From: Verrucomicrobiota bacterium
Lineage (GTDB): Bacteria; Verrucomicrobiota; Verrucomicrobiia; Chthoniobacterales; JAFAMB01
Direction of reading: 5' to 3'
Assembly (NCBI GenBank): GCA_019246215.1
Contig: JAFAQT010000053.1
Span: forward strand, 1-39,990
DNA: 39,990 bases
Of this stretch, positions 25,980 to 35,697 are shown in pieces. How positions within the stretch are numbered: position 1 is the stretch's first letter; every line of letters starts with the position of its first letter. The position numbers and the translations under genes were made by a program. The notes under the pieces were generated by a model. That model ran no database searches, was not told the origin of the DNA, and saw only the letters and a program-made list of their open reading frames with translations.

Positions 25980-26798
25980 TCAAGGTGTCGTGTCGGGCTC
26001 TGGCAAGCTATCGTCCTCGCTGTTTTCCGCCGGATCATTTCCGCGCACCAGCAGTTCGGACAATCGCTTCTCGAACCCTCCCGGTTTAAAACCGCGCTCG
26101 ATTTTTCCTTTGTGACATATTGAAATGTTCCCTGTCTCTTCCGAGACCACGATAGCAATTGCGTCCGATTCTTCCGTGACGCCGAGCGCAGCTCGGTGCC
26201 TAAGGCCTAGCGTGCGATCAAGATCCTCCCGTTGGCTGACCGGAAAGACGCAAGCGGCGGCGATAATGCGGTCGTTCCGAATGATCACCCCACCGTCATG
26301 GAGCGGAGTTTTCGGGAAAAAAATTGTAATCAAAAGTTCCTCAGACATGTCGCAGTCAATATGCACACCGCTCTCAGCGAAGGTTCGGATCGCCGTATCC
26401 CGTTCTATGGCCAGCAACGCCCCGATCTGTCTACCTGCAAGTTCAAAAACCGCTTCGGTGATGATATCGATCGTTTCCTTCTTCTGGGTCGCCGATGAAA
26501 AAAATTGGCCGCTGCCAAGTTCTGCAAGGGCACGTCGCAGTTCCGGCTGAAATATAACCACTAGAGCGATGGCCAGGAACGCTGTCAGACTCCTTAATAG
26601 CCAGCTGATTACCGTCAGGTTCAGAATCTGCGATACTAAAGTCAGAGTGATGAACAGAATGGCAAGACCGGTCAAGACTTTGGCGCCACGCGTTCCACGA
26701 AAATAGAGGTAGCCGTAATAGATCGCCGCCGCCAGAAGCAGAATTTCGATCGCGGCGTTCCAATAATTCTGCAGGAGCTCTAAGATCTCGTTAATCAT
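25980..26798 (-). CDS. cdaA: Diadenylate cyclase CdaA (DisA_N domain, 3 TM)
   Basis: FQPELRRALAELG, TPLHDGGVIIRNDRI, DRTLGLRHRAALGVTEESDAIAIVVSEETGNIS. Confidence 0.94.
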   Translation of the reverse strand: MINEILELLQNYWNAAIEILLLAAAIYYGYLYFRGTRGAKVLTGLAILFITLTLVSQILNLTVISWLLRSLTAFLAIALVVIFQPELRRALAELGSGQFFSSATQKKETIDIITEAVFELAGRQIGALLAIERDTAIRTFAESGVHIDCDMSEELLITIFFPKTPLHDGGVIIRNDRIIAAACVFPVSQREDLDRTLGLRHRAALGVTEESDAIAIVVSEETGNISICHKGKIERGFKPGGFEKRLSELLVRGNDPAENSEDDSLPEPDTTP

Positions 26799-27648
26799 TG
26801 AAAAGGATGGCCTCTGTCATCCGTAGCGCTTCATGATTCGGGCGAACATCATGGACTCGAAATATGTGACCGCCTTTTTCCCGGAGCAAACTGGTCAAAG
26901 CAACGGTCGGCCACATTCGGTCTTCCGATTGCAATTTCGAGTCATGGAGCAGGTGGGCGATCACTGATTTTCTGGAGAGTCCCACGACAATGGGTCGATC
27001 AAGTTGGGCAAATCGGCCAAGGTGCCTTACGAGCTCCACGTTGTGCTGAACGCGCTTGCCGAAGCCGAATCCGGGATCGATCGCGATGCGGTCTCGATCG
27101 ACGCCGCTGCGAAGGAGTTCATCCTGCCGCCGGCGGAGAAACTCAAAAACCTCGGCAACAACGTCGTCGTAATGCGGATTGATTTGCATCGTTTTGGGGG
27201 TTCCGAGCATGTGCATCAGGATAACCCCCACCTCTGAGTATTGCACAACTTCCATCATCTCCGGATCGGCCCTAAGCGCCGAGATGTCGTTGATGATATC
27301 CGCCCCGGCAGCTATCGCCTGACGAGCTGTTTCCGCTTTATAGGTGTCAATGGACAAGTAAAGCCCTGGCAACTGCTTGCGAATCCGTTGTATGACCGGA
27401 ATGACGCGGCGAAGTTCCTCTTTCAGTGCCACTGGCTCGGCCCTCGGGCGGGACGATTCGCCACCGATGTCCAGGATTGTCGCTCCCTCGTTAGCCATGC
27501 ATTCAGCATGCCGGAGGGAGGCTTCCTCGTCCACGAATCGGCCGCCGTCTGAAAAGGAATCGGGCGTGACATTCAAGACGCCCATGATCAGACCCGAACG
27601 ACTCAGGTTCACCGAGCCGTTGCGGAGCCTCCATATCATGCAGCACAC
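26791..27648 (-). CDS. folP: Dihydropteroate synthase
   Basis: IMGVLNVTPDSFSDGG, GESSRPRA, IAIDPGFGFGK, VGLSRKS. Confidence 0.95.
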   Translation of the reverse strand: MCCMIWRLRNGSVNLSRSGLIMGVLNVTPDSFSDGGRFVDEEASLRHAECMANEGATILDIGGESSRPRAEPVALKEELRRVIPVIQRIRKQLPGLYLSIDTYKAETARQAIAAGADIINDISALRADPEMMEVVQYSEVGVILMHMLGTPKTMQINPHYDDVVAEVFEFLRRRQDELLRSGVDRDRIAIDPGFGFGKRVQHNVELVRHLGRFAQLDRPIVVGLSRKSVIAHLLHDSKLQSEDRMWPTVALTSLLREKGGHIFRVHDVRPNHEALRMTEAILFND

Positions 27649-27730
27649 TCGCTACGCAAGCTACGAGTTTGCAAGTGGTTTCGCGTTACCGCGAATCTCG
27701 CAAGCAGAAAGCGCATAGGCTACCCTTTGC

Positions 27731-27753
27731 CCCCCTTAAAGGCGAAAAGGGGG
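27731..27753. terminator. Hairpin between clpC and folP
   Basis: CCCCCTT-N9-AAGGGGG, downstream of clpC on the minus strand. Confidence 0.45.
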
Positions 27754-27794
27754 CGCTTCGTTTACGCGAACGTTCCGGCTTGTAAGATCTTGCC

Positions 27795-30266
27795 CTAAGC
27801 GGTGGCCGGTTGACTGTGCTCGGGCTGCGTCACTTTAAACGCCAATAGCTCGCCGGCAGCGTGCACGTCGAGCGTGTCACCCGCTTTGATGTTCCCGCGC
27901 AGGAGTTCTTCCGCCAACGGGTCTTCGAGATACTTTTCGACAGCTCGCCGCATCGGCCGCGCCCCGTAGATTGGGTCATATCCTTTATCGATCAGGAATT
28001 CGATTGCGGACGTCTCGAGAAGCACCCTAATCGCCTTTGTTCCAATTCGCTCGACCACCTTTGCTACTTCGAGGCTCACGATCTTCGCCAGATCAGGCCG
28101 CCCAAGCGTGTGGAAGACGATCATATCGTCCAACCGATTCAGAAACTCGGGCTTAAAGGTCCGCTTTGATTCTTCGAGAATTTTATCGCGCATCTGTTCA
28201 TACGACTCGTGGCCGGAGACTGCCCCGAAGCCCAAAGCGGTCTGACGCTTGATCAGTTCCGCTCCCACGTTCGAGGTCATAATTATAATCGTATTACGAA
28301 AATCGATTTTGCGGCCGAGACTGTCGGTGATTTTGCCTTCTTCCAATATCTGCAGAAGAAGATGCATGACGTCCGGATGCGCTTTCTCAACCTCGTCAAA
28401 GAGAACAACGGAGTACGGGCGGCGGCGGACCGCTTCAGAAAGCTGACCGCCTTCCTCGTATCCCACGTATCCGGGAGGAGAACCGATCAGCCGCGACGCG
28501 GTGAACTTTTCCATGTACTCGGACATGTCGATCTGGATAAGGGCGTCTGCGTCACCAAACATGAACTCCGCAAGGGAGCGTGCCAGGAATGTTTTACCGA
28601 CTCCTGTCGGTCCCAAAAAGATGAAAGAACCGATCGGCCGTCGCGGATCCTTCAAATCAGCACGTGAGCGCCGCAATGCCTTACTGATCGCGACCACCGC
28701 TTCGTCCTGACCAATCACGCGGGTCATAAGCTCCTCCTCCATCTTGAGGAGCTTTTGAGCTTCTTTTTGCTCCATGCGGTTGAGCGGTACGCCCGTCCAC
28801 CTGGAGACAATGTGCATGATGTCATCCCCTGTGACGACCACTTCACGTTCTTCACGCTGTTCCCGCCATTCGGTCAGGATGCGCTCTAATTTATCTTTGG
28901 CCTGTTTTTCTGAATCGCGAAGCGCTGCCGCCTTCTCGAAATCCTGTGCCTTAATGGCCGCCTCTTTCTCCGCACGGATCGATTCGATTTCTTTCTCGAT
29001 CTCCTTCACATCGGGCGGCCGAGTCATAGCGTTGATTCGTGCCCGTGCGCCCGCTTCGTCCATCACATCGATGGCCTTATCCGGAAGGAAACGACCGGTC
29101 AGATAACGGTCGGATAAACGAACTGCTGCGTCTAAAGCTTCGTCCGTGAGCCGAGCCTTGTGATGCGCCTCATACTTCGGACGCAACCCTCTCAGAATCT
29201 GAATAGCCTCATCCACCGAAGGGGCCTCAACCTTTACCGTCTGGAACCGGCGCTCGAGAGCCGCATCTTTCTCGATATATTTCCGGTATTCATTCAGGGT
29301 CGTTGCTCCGACGCACTGGAGTTCGCCCCGGCTCAGAGCCGGTTTGATAATGTTGGAGGCATCCATCGCGCCCTCCGCGGAGCCCGCGCCGACGATAGTG
29401 TGTAACTCGTCGATGAAGAGGATCACGTTCTTCGAGCGGCGAATTTCGTCCATAACCGCTTTGATCCGCTCTTCGAACTGGCCTCGATATTTCGTTCCGG
29501 CCACCATTAAGGCGAGGTCAAGCGTAATGACTCGCTTGTCCCTTAACAATTCCGGTACGTTTCCGGTACCGATCTCCTGCGCGAGACCCTCAACGATCGC
29601 GGTTTTCCCTACGCCGGCTTCCCCGAGAAGAACGGGATTGTTTTTCGTGCGCCGGCAAAGGATCTGGATGACGCGCTCGATCTCATTTTTGCGACCGATC
29701 ACCGGGTCCAGCTCGCCCTTCTTCGCTAGTTCAGTCAGGTCGCGACCAAAGGCGCGCAAGGCGGGCGTCTTAACATCTTTCTTATTGCCTTCCTGCGGAG
29801 ACTCCGCTTCGCTTTCAGGCGGTGTAAAATTTGGGTCCAATTCTTTTAAGATTTCGTTCCGAGTTCGTTCGATATCAACTTCCAAGCTCTTTAAAACTCG
29901 CGCCGCGACGCCTTCTCCCTCTCGTAAGAGACCGAGCAAGATGTGTTCCGTGCCAACATAAGAATGATTGAGAGCTTTCGCCTCTTTGCCGGCCAAGGCC
30001 AGCACCTTCTTTACTCGCGGGGTGTATGGGATGTTTCCGACCATTTTTGTCTCGGGATGGGAGCCAACATGTTTCTCGACTTCCATCCGGACGGTCTCCA
30101 GGTCGAGGCCCATCTTCTGCAGCACGTTTACGGCGACACCTTGGCCAAGTTTGATCAGCCCGAGCAAAAGATGCTCGGTCCCAACGTAATTATGATTGAA
30201 CCGGTCGGCCTCTTTGCGAGCGAGCGCCAACACTTGTTGGGCACGTGGGGTGAAATTATTCATCAT
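27795..30266 (-). CDS. clpC: ClpC AAA+ unfoldase
   Basis: Clp-N repeats ([37 protein letters not shown]), two Walker A sites ([26 protein letters not shown]), central UVR-like [18 protein letters not shown]. Confidence 0.96.
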   Translation of the reverse strand: MMNNFTPRAQQVLALARKEADRFNHNYVGTEHLLLGLIKLGQGVAVNVLQKMGLDLETVRMEVEKHVGSHPETKMVGNIPYTPRVKKVLALAGKEAKALNHSYVGTEHILLGLLREGEGVAARVLKSLEVDIERTRNEILKELDPNFTPPESEAESPQEGNKKDVKTPALRAFGRDLTELAKKGELDPVIGRKNEIERVIQILCRRTKNNPVLLGEAGVGKTAIVEGLAQEIGTGNVPELLRDKRVITLDLALMVAGTKYRGQFEERIKAVMDEIRRSKNVILFIDELHTIVGAGSAEGAMDASNIIKPALSRGELQCVGATTLNEYRKYIEKDAALERRFQTVKVEAPSVDEAIQILRGLRPKYEAHHKARLTDEALDAAVRLSDRYLTGRFLPDKAIDVMDEAGARARINAMTRPPDVKEIEKEIESIRAEKEAAIKAQDFEKAAALRDSEKQAKDKLERILTEWREQREEREVVVTGDDIMHIVSRWTGVPLNRMEQKEAQKLLKMEEELMTRVIGQDEAVVAISKALRRSRADLKDPRRPIGSFIFLGPTGVGKTFLARSLAEFMFGDADALIQIDMSEYMEKFTASRLIGSPPGYVGYEEGGQLSEAVRRRPYSVVLFDEVEKAHPDVMHLLLQILEEGKITDSLGRKIDFRNTIIIMTSNVGAELIKRQTALGFGAVSGHESYEQMRDKILEESKRTFKPEFLNRLDDMIVFHTLGRPDLAKIVSLEVAKVVERIGTKAIRVLLETSAIEFLIDKGYDPIYGARPMRRAVEKYLEDPLAEELLRGNIKAGDTLDVHAAGELLAFKVTQPEHSQPATA

Positions 30267-31378
30267 TGAGTTTCCCTTGCCGGGCCTTCTGCCTGCCCCC
30301 CCGACAACTTGTTCTTATTTGGTTTAGGGAAGTTTTTCAACTTCTCCCGGGCGATATCTGCGCGCAGGTGGTCGCGCTCCTCCGCTGCCAGCTTCTGCTG
30401 GGAAAAATGCTGAAGATGTGCCGGTTGTGTTTCCATCAACAATGAGTTCGTGAGTATCCGACCCTCCTCCGGGAAAAAGCCTAAGTCAATGCCCAGGCGC
30501 ATCACTGAAAGCAAGTTCAATGCTTCCTTTGAAGAAACTGAAAAGGCATGGGTCAAAATTCCATAGGCTCTCCCAATTTGATCCATCAACATGGTGCGCT
30601 TCGTTTCAAGGAGATTCTCGCGCGACTGGTTCTCCCGTTGGATCAACGTGTCGATTACCTTGTTCAATCGTTCGATAATCTGACCTTCGTCTTCGCCCAG
30701 GGTAGTCTGATTGGAGACCTGAAAGAGGTTACCCATTGCCTCTGTTCCTTCGCCGTACAATCCGCGCACCGCCAATCCGATCTTGTTGATCGAATTAATC
30801 ACCTGGTTAATTTGCTCACTTAATACCAGACCAGGCAAATGGACCATCGCTGATGCCCTCATCCCAGTCCCGACGTTTGTCGGGCAAGCCGTCAAATACC
30901 CTAGGTCGGAGTCAAATGCGAAATCGAGATGCGCTTCCAATGCGGTATCGACTTCGTCGATCATTCGAAAAGTCTTCTGCAGATCCAACCCGGAGCTCAT
31001 CGCTTGCATGCGCAAATGGTCTTCCTCATTCATCATGATGCTGATCGCCTGACTCGAACTAATCGCAGCGGCGCTGCCCATTCCTTTTGCCGCGTGTTCG
31101 CGGCTGATCAGATGACGCTCTACCAGAACCTGTTTTTCCAACGCGGAAAGTTCATTGAGCTGTTCCGAGAACGCATTGCGCATTTGCGCGAGATTGTCTA
31201 CTTCCGGCTTGATCTCATCCAAAATCCGGATTCGTTCCGTTTTCTTGGCCCAGCCGGGAAAGGGTAATTTAGCCAGGTTGCGCGCGAGCCGAACGCGGCT
31301 GCTGATCACGATGGGATGGTGGCCTCCGTCCCCTGATAACCACTCACCACGTGTTTTTAGGATCGTGCTGATTTTCAT
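30263..31378 (-). CDS. mcsB: Protein arginine kinase McsB
   Basis: [41 protein letters not shown] phosphagen-kinase active-site region, [16 protein letters not shown]. Confidence 0.95.
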   Translation of the reverse strand: MKISTILKTRGEWLSGDGGHHPIVISSRVRLARNLAKLPFPGWAKKTERIRILDEIKPEVDNLAQMRNAFSEQLNELSALEKQVLVERHLISREHAAKGMGSAAAISSSQAISIMMNEEDHLRMQAMSSGLDLQKTFRMIDEVDTALEAHLDFAFDSDLGYLTACPTNVGTGMRASAMVHLPGLVLSEQINQVINSINKIGLAVRGLYGEGTEAMGNLFQVSNQTTLGEDEGQIIERLNKVIDTLIQRENQSRENLLETKRTMLMDQIGRAYGILTHAFSVSSKEALNLLSVMRLGIDLGFFPEEGRILTNSLLMETQPAHLQHFSQQKLAAEERDHLRADIAREKLKNFPKPNKNKLSGGQAEGPARETQ

Positions 31379-31875
31379 TCGATTTTTTCTCCTTCCCCAA
31401 GCTCGAGCTGCCGGATTTCATCCCGGATCGTCGCGGCCGATTCGTAATCTTCTTTCGAGACAGCCTCTTCCAGACTTCGTTTTAATTCATTCAGACGATC
31501 GGAGCGGACGATGTCTCTGAAGAGACGGGCCGGCACTTTGCCGGTGTGCTTGGTTCCTTTGTGCATCGCCTTAATCAGCGACGCCAGCCCCTCGGCAAAC
31601 GTGCCGTAACATTCGCTGCATCCGAGACGGCCGGTTTTTTTGAAATCTGCTTGCGTAAACCCGCATACCGGGCAGTGTTCGGTGGGAGCAGCCTGTTCAA
31701 CCTGCTGCGTTTCACCCAGACCAAGCAAAAGGTCCGCCAAGGCAAACCCGGTCGGATCTGACACCCCTTTGTCTTTGGAACATGCTTCACAAAGGTTGAT
31801 CTTCTTCATGTTCCCATCGACGATCTGCGTCAGGTAGACTGTTGCTGTGTTTGTTTTGCAGACGTCACAAATCAT
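31375..31875 (-). CDS. mcsA: McsA-like zinc-binding UVR-domain activator
   Basis: MICDVCKTNTATVYLTQIVDGNMKKINLCEACSK, CPVCGFTQADFKKTGRLGCSECY, C-terminal UVR LEEAVSKEDYESAATIRDEIRQLE. Confidence 0.92.
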   Translation of the reverse strand: MICDVCKTNTATVYLTQIVDGNMKKINLCEACSKDKGVSDPTGFALADLLLGLGETQQVEQAAPTEHCPVCGFTQADFKKTGRLGCSECYGTFAEGLASLIKAMHKGTKHTGKVPARLFRDIVRSDRLNELKRSLEEAVSKEDYESAATIRDEIRQLELGEGEKIE

Positions 31876-31924
31876 GGTCTTAATATCCCCATCATTCGGC
31901 CGGTCTTGATTTTACTAAAGCACA

Positions 31925-32803
31925 CTACTCATAAATCGGAGTGCCTGTTGTGCGTGTCAACTCGCGGAAACTCTCAATGAATTTCAAAGTGACTGGCCCC
32001 GGTTGACCGGTGCCGATCAACCTCCGATCAAGTTGAACCGCAGGGATGACTTCAGCGGCGGTGCCGGTCAGGAAACATTCTTCCGCGGTGTAAATGTCGT
32101 GCTTGGTGAGTTCGCATTCCATTGTCCGAATTTTGAGTTCTTCCGCGAGTTCAAACACCACAGCTCGCGTTACGCCCTCCAGGATTCCGGAGTTCAAATG
32201 TGGGGTCGACAATTGGCCACTTCTGACAATGAAAATGTTATCACCGGTACACTCCGCCACGTATCCTTGTTCGTTTAACATGAGGCCTTCCCCCGCACCC
32301 GCATTCTGAGCCTCGAGCTTTGCAAGGACGTTGTTCAGGTAATTCAACGATTTGATCCGCGGACTGAGCGCGGCAGGAGACGTCCGCCGGATCGAACAAG
32401 TGACCATAGTCAGGCCCTTTTGATAGAGTTCTTCGGGATAGAGCGCAATCGTGGCAGCGATGATGATCACGCTCGGACGTCGGCAGGAATCCGGATTTAG
32501 CCCGAGCGATCCCGCGCCGCGAGTCACGATAAGCCGAACATAACCGTCGTGAAAATCGTTCTGGCGGATGGTTTCGAGTGTCGCCGCAACAAGCTCCGAC
32601 TTCGATATTGGAACCTCCAGAGCGATCGCTTTGGACGAACCCCACAAACGGGTAATATGTTGATCCAACCGGAACACCCGGTCGTTGTAGAATCGGATTC
32701 CCTCAAACACTCCATCCCCGTACAGCAGACCATGGTCGAACACGGAAATCTTCGCCTCGGCCTGGTCGTAGAAGTTTCCGTCGATATAGATTTTGAGGTT
32801 CAT
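31925..32803 (-). CDS. Branched-chain amino acid aminotransferase-like (class IV PLP)
   Basis: SVFDHGLLYGDGVFEGIRFYNDRVFRLDQHITRL, IKSLNYLNNVLAKLEAQNAGAGEGLMLNEQGYVAECTGDNIFIV. Confidence 0.9.
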   Translation of the reverse strand: MNLKIYIDGNFYDQAEAKISVFDHGLLYGDGVFEGIRFYNDRVFRLDQHITRLWGSSKAIALEVPISKSELVAATLETIRQNDFHDGYVRLIVTRGAGSLGLNPDSCRRPSVIIIAATIALYPEELYQKGLTMVTCSIRRTSPAALSPRIKSLNYLNNVLAKLEAQNAGAGEGLMLNEQGYVAECTGDNIFIVRSGQLSTPHLNSGILEGVTRAVVFELAEELKIRTMECELTKHDIYTAEECFLTGTAAEVIPAVQLDRRLIGTGQPGPVTLKFIESFRELTRTTGTPIYE

Positions 32804-32820
32804 AGTTTCGGGGTCGAATG

Positions 32821-33531
32821 TTAGTTGGTAAGCAATCCATCTCGGATGTCAACGCGCCGGTCACCGGCCGCCGCGAGCCGTGGGTCGTGAGTCACGACGA
32901 CCAATGTTTTCTGCTTCTCCCTGGCCAAAGCAAGCAGCAATTCCATGATCGCATTCCCGTTGGCGGTGTCGAGATTGCCGGTAGGTTCATCTGCAAAAAT
33001 GATCGCAGGATCATTGATCAATGCACGAGCGATCGCCACCCGCTGCTGTTCTCCACCGGACAACTCATTCGGTAAATGATTCATTCGGTCTGCCAGACCG
33101 ACGCGCTGAAGCTGATCTATCGCGGAGGCTACCTCTTGTTTTTTCCGGATCAAAGATGGAACGAGCACATTCTCGAGTGCCGTCAGTTCAGGCAGCAAAA
33201 AATAACTTTGAAAAACGAATCCCATTTTTTCATTACGAATCCTTGCATCGGCTGAAGCACCGTTTTGATAAAGTTTGTGCCCTTCGAAGATCACTTCACC
33301 AGCCTCGGGTCGCTCAAGGCCGGCCAGGGTGTACAAGAGAGTTGTCTTTCCGGCCCCAGACACGCCGCAGAGGAAGAGGGCTTCCCCGCGCTGAACTTCC
33401 AGAGTAATACCCCGTAATACGTCGATCTTTCGTGAGCCGATCTTGAACGAGCGATGAACGTTTTTCGCCGTGAGCTGTGGCTGATTAATCACCATCACAA
33501 TGGATTTGGCGAATGCCTTCGAATAATACAA
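32821..33531 (-). CDS. LolD/MacB-type ABC transporter ATP-binding protein
   Basis: LFLCGVSGAGKTTLLYTLAGLERPEAGEV, VFQSYFLLPELTALENV, LSGGEQQRVAIARALINDPAIIFADEPTGNLD; real start probably MVINQPQ, just inside ORF. Confidence 0.9.
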   Translation of the reverse strand: MYYSKAFAKSIVMVINQPQLTAKNVHRSFKIGSRKIDVLRGITLEVQRGEALFLCGVSGAGKTTLLYTLAGLERPEAGEVIFEGHKLYQNGASADARIRNEKMGFVFQSYFLLPELTALENVLVPSLIRKKQEVASAIDQLQRVGLADRMNHLPNELSGGEQQRVAIARALINDPAIIFADEPTGNLDTANGNAIMELLLALAREKQKTLVVVTHDPRLAAAGDRRVDIRDGLLTN

Positions 33532-33946
33532 TCGCTACCGCGGTGGCGAGATTCAAACTGCGGGCGTCGGAGACCATCGGAATCGTCAGACAATTCTCTG
33601 CATTGGACAAAAGCAGACTTTCCGGTAGCCCCTTTGTCTCCCGGCCGAATACCAAGTAGTCTCCTTCGCGAAACTTCGCCTCCCAATATTTCCGTGTCGA
33701 CTTGGTTGTCAGAAGAAACCGGCGCTTAGGGGGGCGAGTCACGGTTTCAAATTCAGCCAGGCTTTTCCAATACTGCACGTCCACGAGGTGCCAGTAATCC
33801 ATTCCTGCGCGCCGAAGTTGACGGTCGTTGACCGAAAAACCAAGGGGCTCCACCAAATGGAGCCTGCTTCGTGTCGCCAGGCAAAGCCGAGCAATATTTC
33901 CGGTGTTTGGCGGAATCTCTGGTTCAATCAGCACGACGTTGAACAT
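33485..33946 (-). CDS. trmL: tRNA (cytidine(34)-2'-O)-methyltransferase (SPOUT)
   Basis: MFNVVLIEPEIPPNTGNIARLCLATRSRLHLVEPLGF, DYLVFGRETKGLPESLL, SDARSLNLATAVAIVLFE. Confidence 0.93.
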   Translation of the reverse strand: MFNVVLIEPEIPPNTGNIARLCLATRSRLHLVEPLGFSVNDRQLRRAGMDYWHLVDVQYWKSLAEFETVTRPPKRRFLLTTKSTRKYWEAKFREGDYLVFGRETKGLPESLLLSNAENCLTIPMVSDARSLNLATAVAIVLFEGIRQIHCDGD

Positions 33947-33963
33947 ATTACGGAAAAAAACAA

Positions 33964-33994
33964 AAAAAGCGCCTCACTGTCCGAGGCGCTTTTT
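33964..33994 (-). terminator. Rho-independent terminator downstream of rplU-rpmA
   Basis: AAAAAGCGCCTC-ACTGTCC-GAGGCGCTTTTT, perfect 12-bp stem with A/T flanks. Confidence 0.9.
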
Positions 33995-34022
33995 CCGTCG
34001 GGAGGGAATGTTTATTGCTTGA

Positions 34023-34295
34023 CTAGTTGATCGAACCTGTTTGCGCTACTTCGATCGGCTCGACATTGACCCTGCGACCACTTCGGTCAAACCGTACAAT
34101 ACCATCTACCAACGCAAAAATGGTGTAATCACGACCTAATCCAACATTTTTGCCGGGCAAAAACTTTGTTCCGCGCTGCCGGATAATAATATTTCCAGCC
34201 GCCACTTGTTCGCTCCCAAATTTTTTCACACCTAGCCGTTTGCTGACGCTGTCTCGCCCGTTCTTAACGCTGCCTTGACCTTTTTTGTGCGCCAT
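34023..34295 (-). CDS. rpmA: 50S ribosomal protein L27
   Basis: [51 protein letters not shown] at 34295 inside ORF 34023..34343. Confidence 0.96.
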   Translation of the reverse strand: MAHKKGQGSVKNGRDSVSKRLGVKKFGSEQVAAGNIIIRQRGTKFLPGKNVGLGRDYTIFALVDGIVRFDRSGRRVNVEPIEVAQTGSIN

Positions 34296-34323
34296 ATTTA
34301 GATCTCCCAAGCCGACAAAAGAG

Positions 34324-34638
34324 TTATTGGCCGATCGATTCAATCTTCACACGAGTAAGCAAGCGCCTGTGACCTATAGTCCGGTGGTACCCCTTTCGAC
34401 GCTTGTACTTGAATGCGATGACCTTTTTGTCCTTGAACTGTTCCATGACTTCCCCCCTCACGATGACTCCGGATGCGATCGGATCGCCGGCGGTCACTTT
34501 CGCGTCCTCAGCAACCAACACTACGTCGCCGAAGGTCACTTTTTCTCCAGGCTCCGCCGCGAGCTTTTCAACCGTTATGATCTGCCCGGGGCTCACCCGA
34601 TACTGCTTACCTCCGGAACGGATAATCGCGTACGCCAT
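34324..34638 (-). CDS. rplU: 50S ribosomal protein L21
   Basis: [57 protein letters not shown]. Confidence 0.96.
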   Translation of the reverse strand: MAYAIIRSGGKQYRVSPGQIITVEKLAAEPGEKVTFGDVVLVAEDAKVTAGDPIASGVIVRGEVMEQFKDKKVIAFKYKRRKGYHRTIGHRRLLTRVKIESIGQ

Positions 34639-34724
34639 GGTCAGTGTCTAATAGGAAAATAGGAAAGGTGCTGAAACTGCCATAGTGAGCTCCGCCTGAC
34701 AAATAGTTTTTTGGCTTTGCGCGG

Positions 34725-35654
34725 CTAATATTCTCTGTCCAATAAATAGTCGGCGATCCCATGGAGGGTCTGGGCCTGGCCCGCGAACGGATCGAGCGAT
34801 CGGTGCGCCTGTTCCGTCAATTTCTTCGCCGCCTTTCGCGACTCCCTCAGTCCAATAACCGATGGATACGTTGCTTTCTCGGAAACGAGATCTTTCCCGG
34901 CGCTCTTGCCAAGGGTTTGAGAACTCTGCGTCACATCGAGGATATCGTCGATTACCTGGAAGGCAAGTCCGAGTGACATACCAAAATCCGACAAGCTTTG
35001 CAGGCGAGCTGGCGTAGCATTGGCGCTCATTGCGCCGAGTCGGATTGAGCTGCGCAATAATGCAGCGGTCTTGGATCGGTGGATGAACTTCAGCGCAGGT
35101 AAAGAGACCCGTTTCCCTTCGCTTTCCAGATCTGCTACCTGTCCCGCAATGAGTTTCCGGCTGCCGGAAGCGATCGCCAATTCGCTAATGATATCCTTCA
35201 AAGAATAGCGCGGCCACGGGGAGACCTGCGCCGCAAGTTCGAAAGCTAAAGTTAACAAGGCGTCTCCTGCCAGGACAGCGATCGCTTCTCCGAAGACTTT
35301 ATGCGAGGTGGGCATGCCCCGGCGGAGATCATCGTTGTCCATGCACGGCAGGTCGTCGTGAATGAGGGAGTAGGTGTGAATACACTCAAGGGCACATGCC
35401 AACGGGAGAGCCGTTGCGGCTTGACCACCGCAACATTCTCCCGCCGCTAGACATAAGATCGGCCGGAGCCGTTTGCCGCCGGCAAACACGCTATAGCGCA
35501 TTGCTTTATGGATCGTCTTAGGTTTGACGCTCGACTTTGGCAGGCAGGATTGCAATGCACCGTCCACCATTTTCTGCCGGGACACCAAGTAGTCCGCAAT
35601 TGCGCGCTTGTTCTCTAATTCGTCCGACACAAAAGGTTTCTGCGTACTCAGCAC
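34725..35654 (-). CDS. Polyprenyl (farnesyl/geranylgeranyl) diphosphate synthase
   Basis: GGKRLRPILCLA, LIHDDLPCMDNDDLRRG (FARM), GLAFQVIDDILD (SARM). Confidence 0.94.
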   Translation of the reverse strand: MLSTQKPFVSDELENKRAIADYLVSRQKMVDGALQSCLPKSSVKPKTIHKAMRYSVFAGGKRLRPILCLAAGECCGGQAATALPLACALECIHTYSLIHDDLPCMDNDDLRRGMPTSHKVFGEAIAVLAGDALLTLAFELAAQVSPWPRYSLKDIISELAIASGSRKLIAGQVADLESEGKRVSLPALKFIHRSKTAALLRSSIRLGAMSANATPARLQSLSDFGMSLGLAFQVIDDILDVTQSSQTLGKSAGKDLVSEKATYPSVIGLRESRKAAKKLTEQAHRSLDPFAGQAQTLHGIADYLLDREY

Positions 35655-35697
35655 TGTATAACGCTCCTGAAGTGAACCAGCCTTTCTTATTCGGAAC

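Noticed and set aside
29344-29961. Plus-strand 205-aa ORF opposite clpC
   Set aside because: Antisense of conserved ClpC AAA+ sequence, low-complexity Ser/Arg-rich translation.
31876-31924. Search for CIRCE or a CtsR-box upstream of mcsA
   Set aside because: The ~50-bp gap to the aminotransferase gene shows no TTAGCACTC-N9-GAGTGCTAA or obvious direct heptad repeat.
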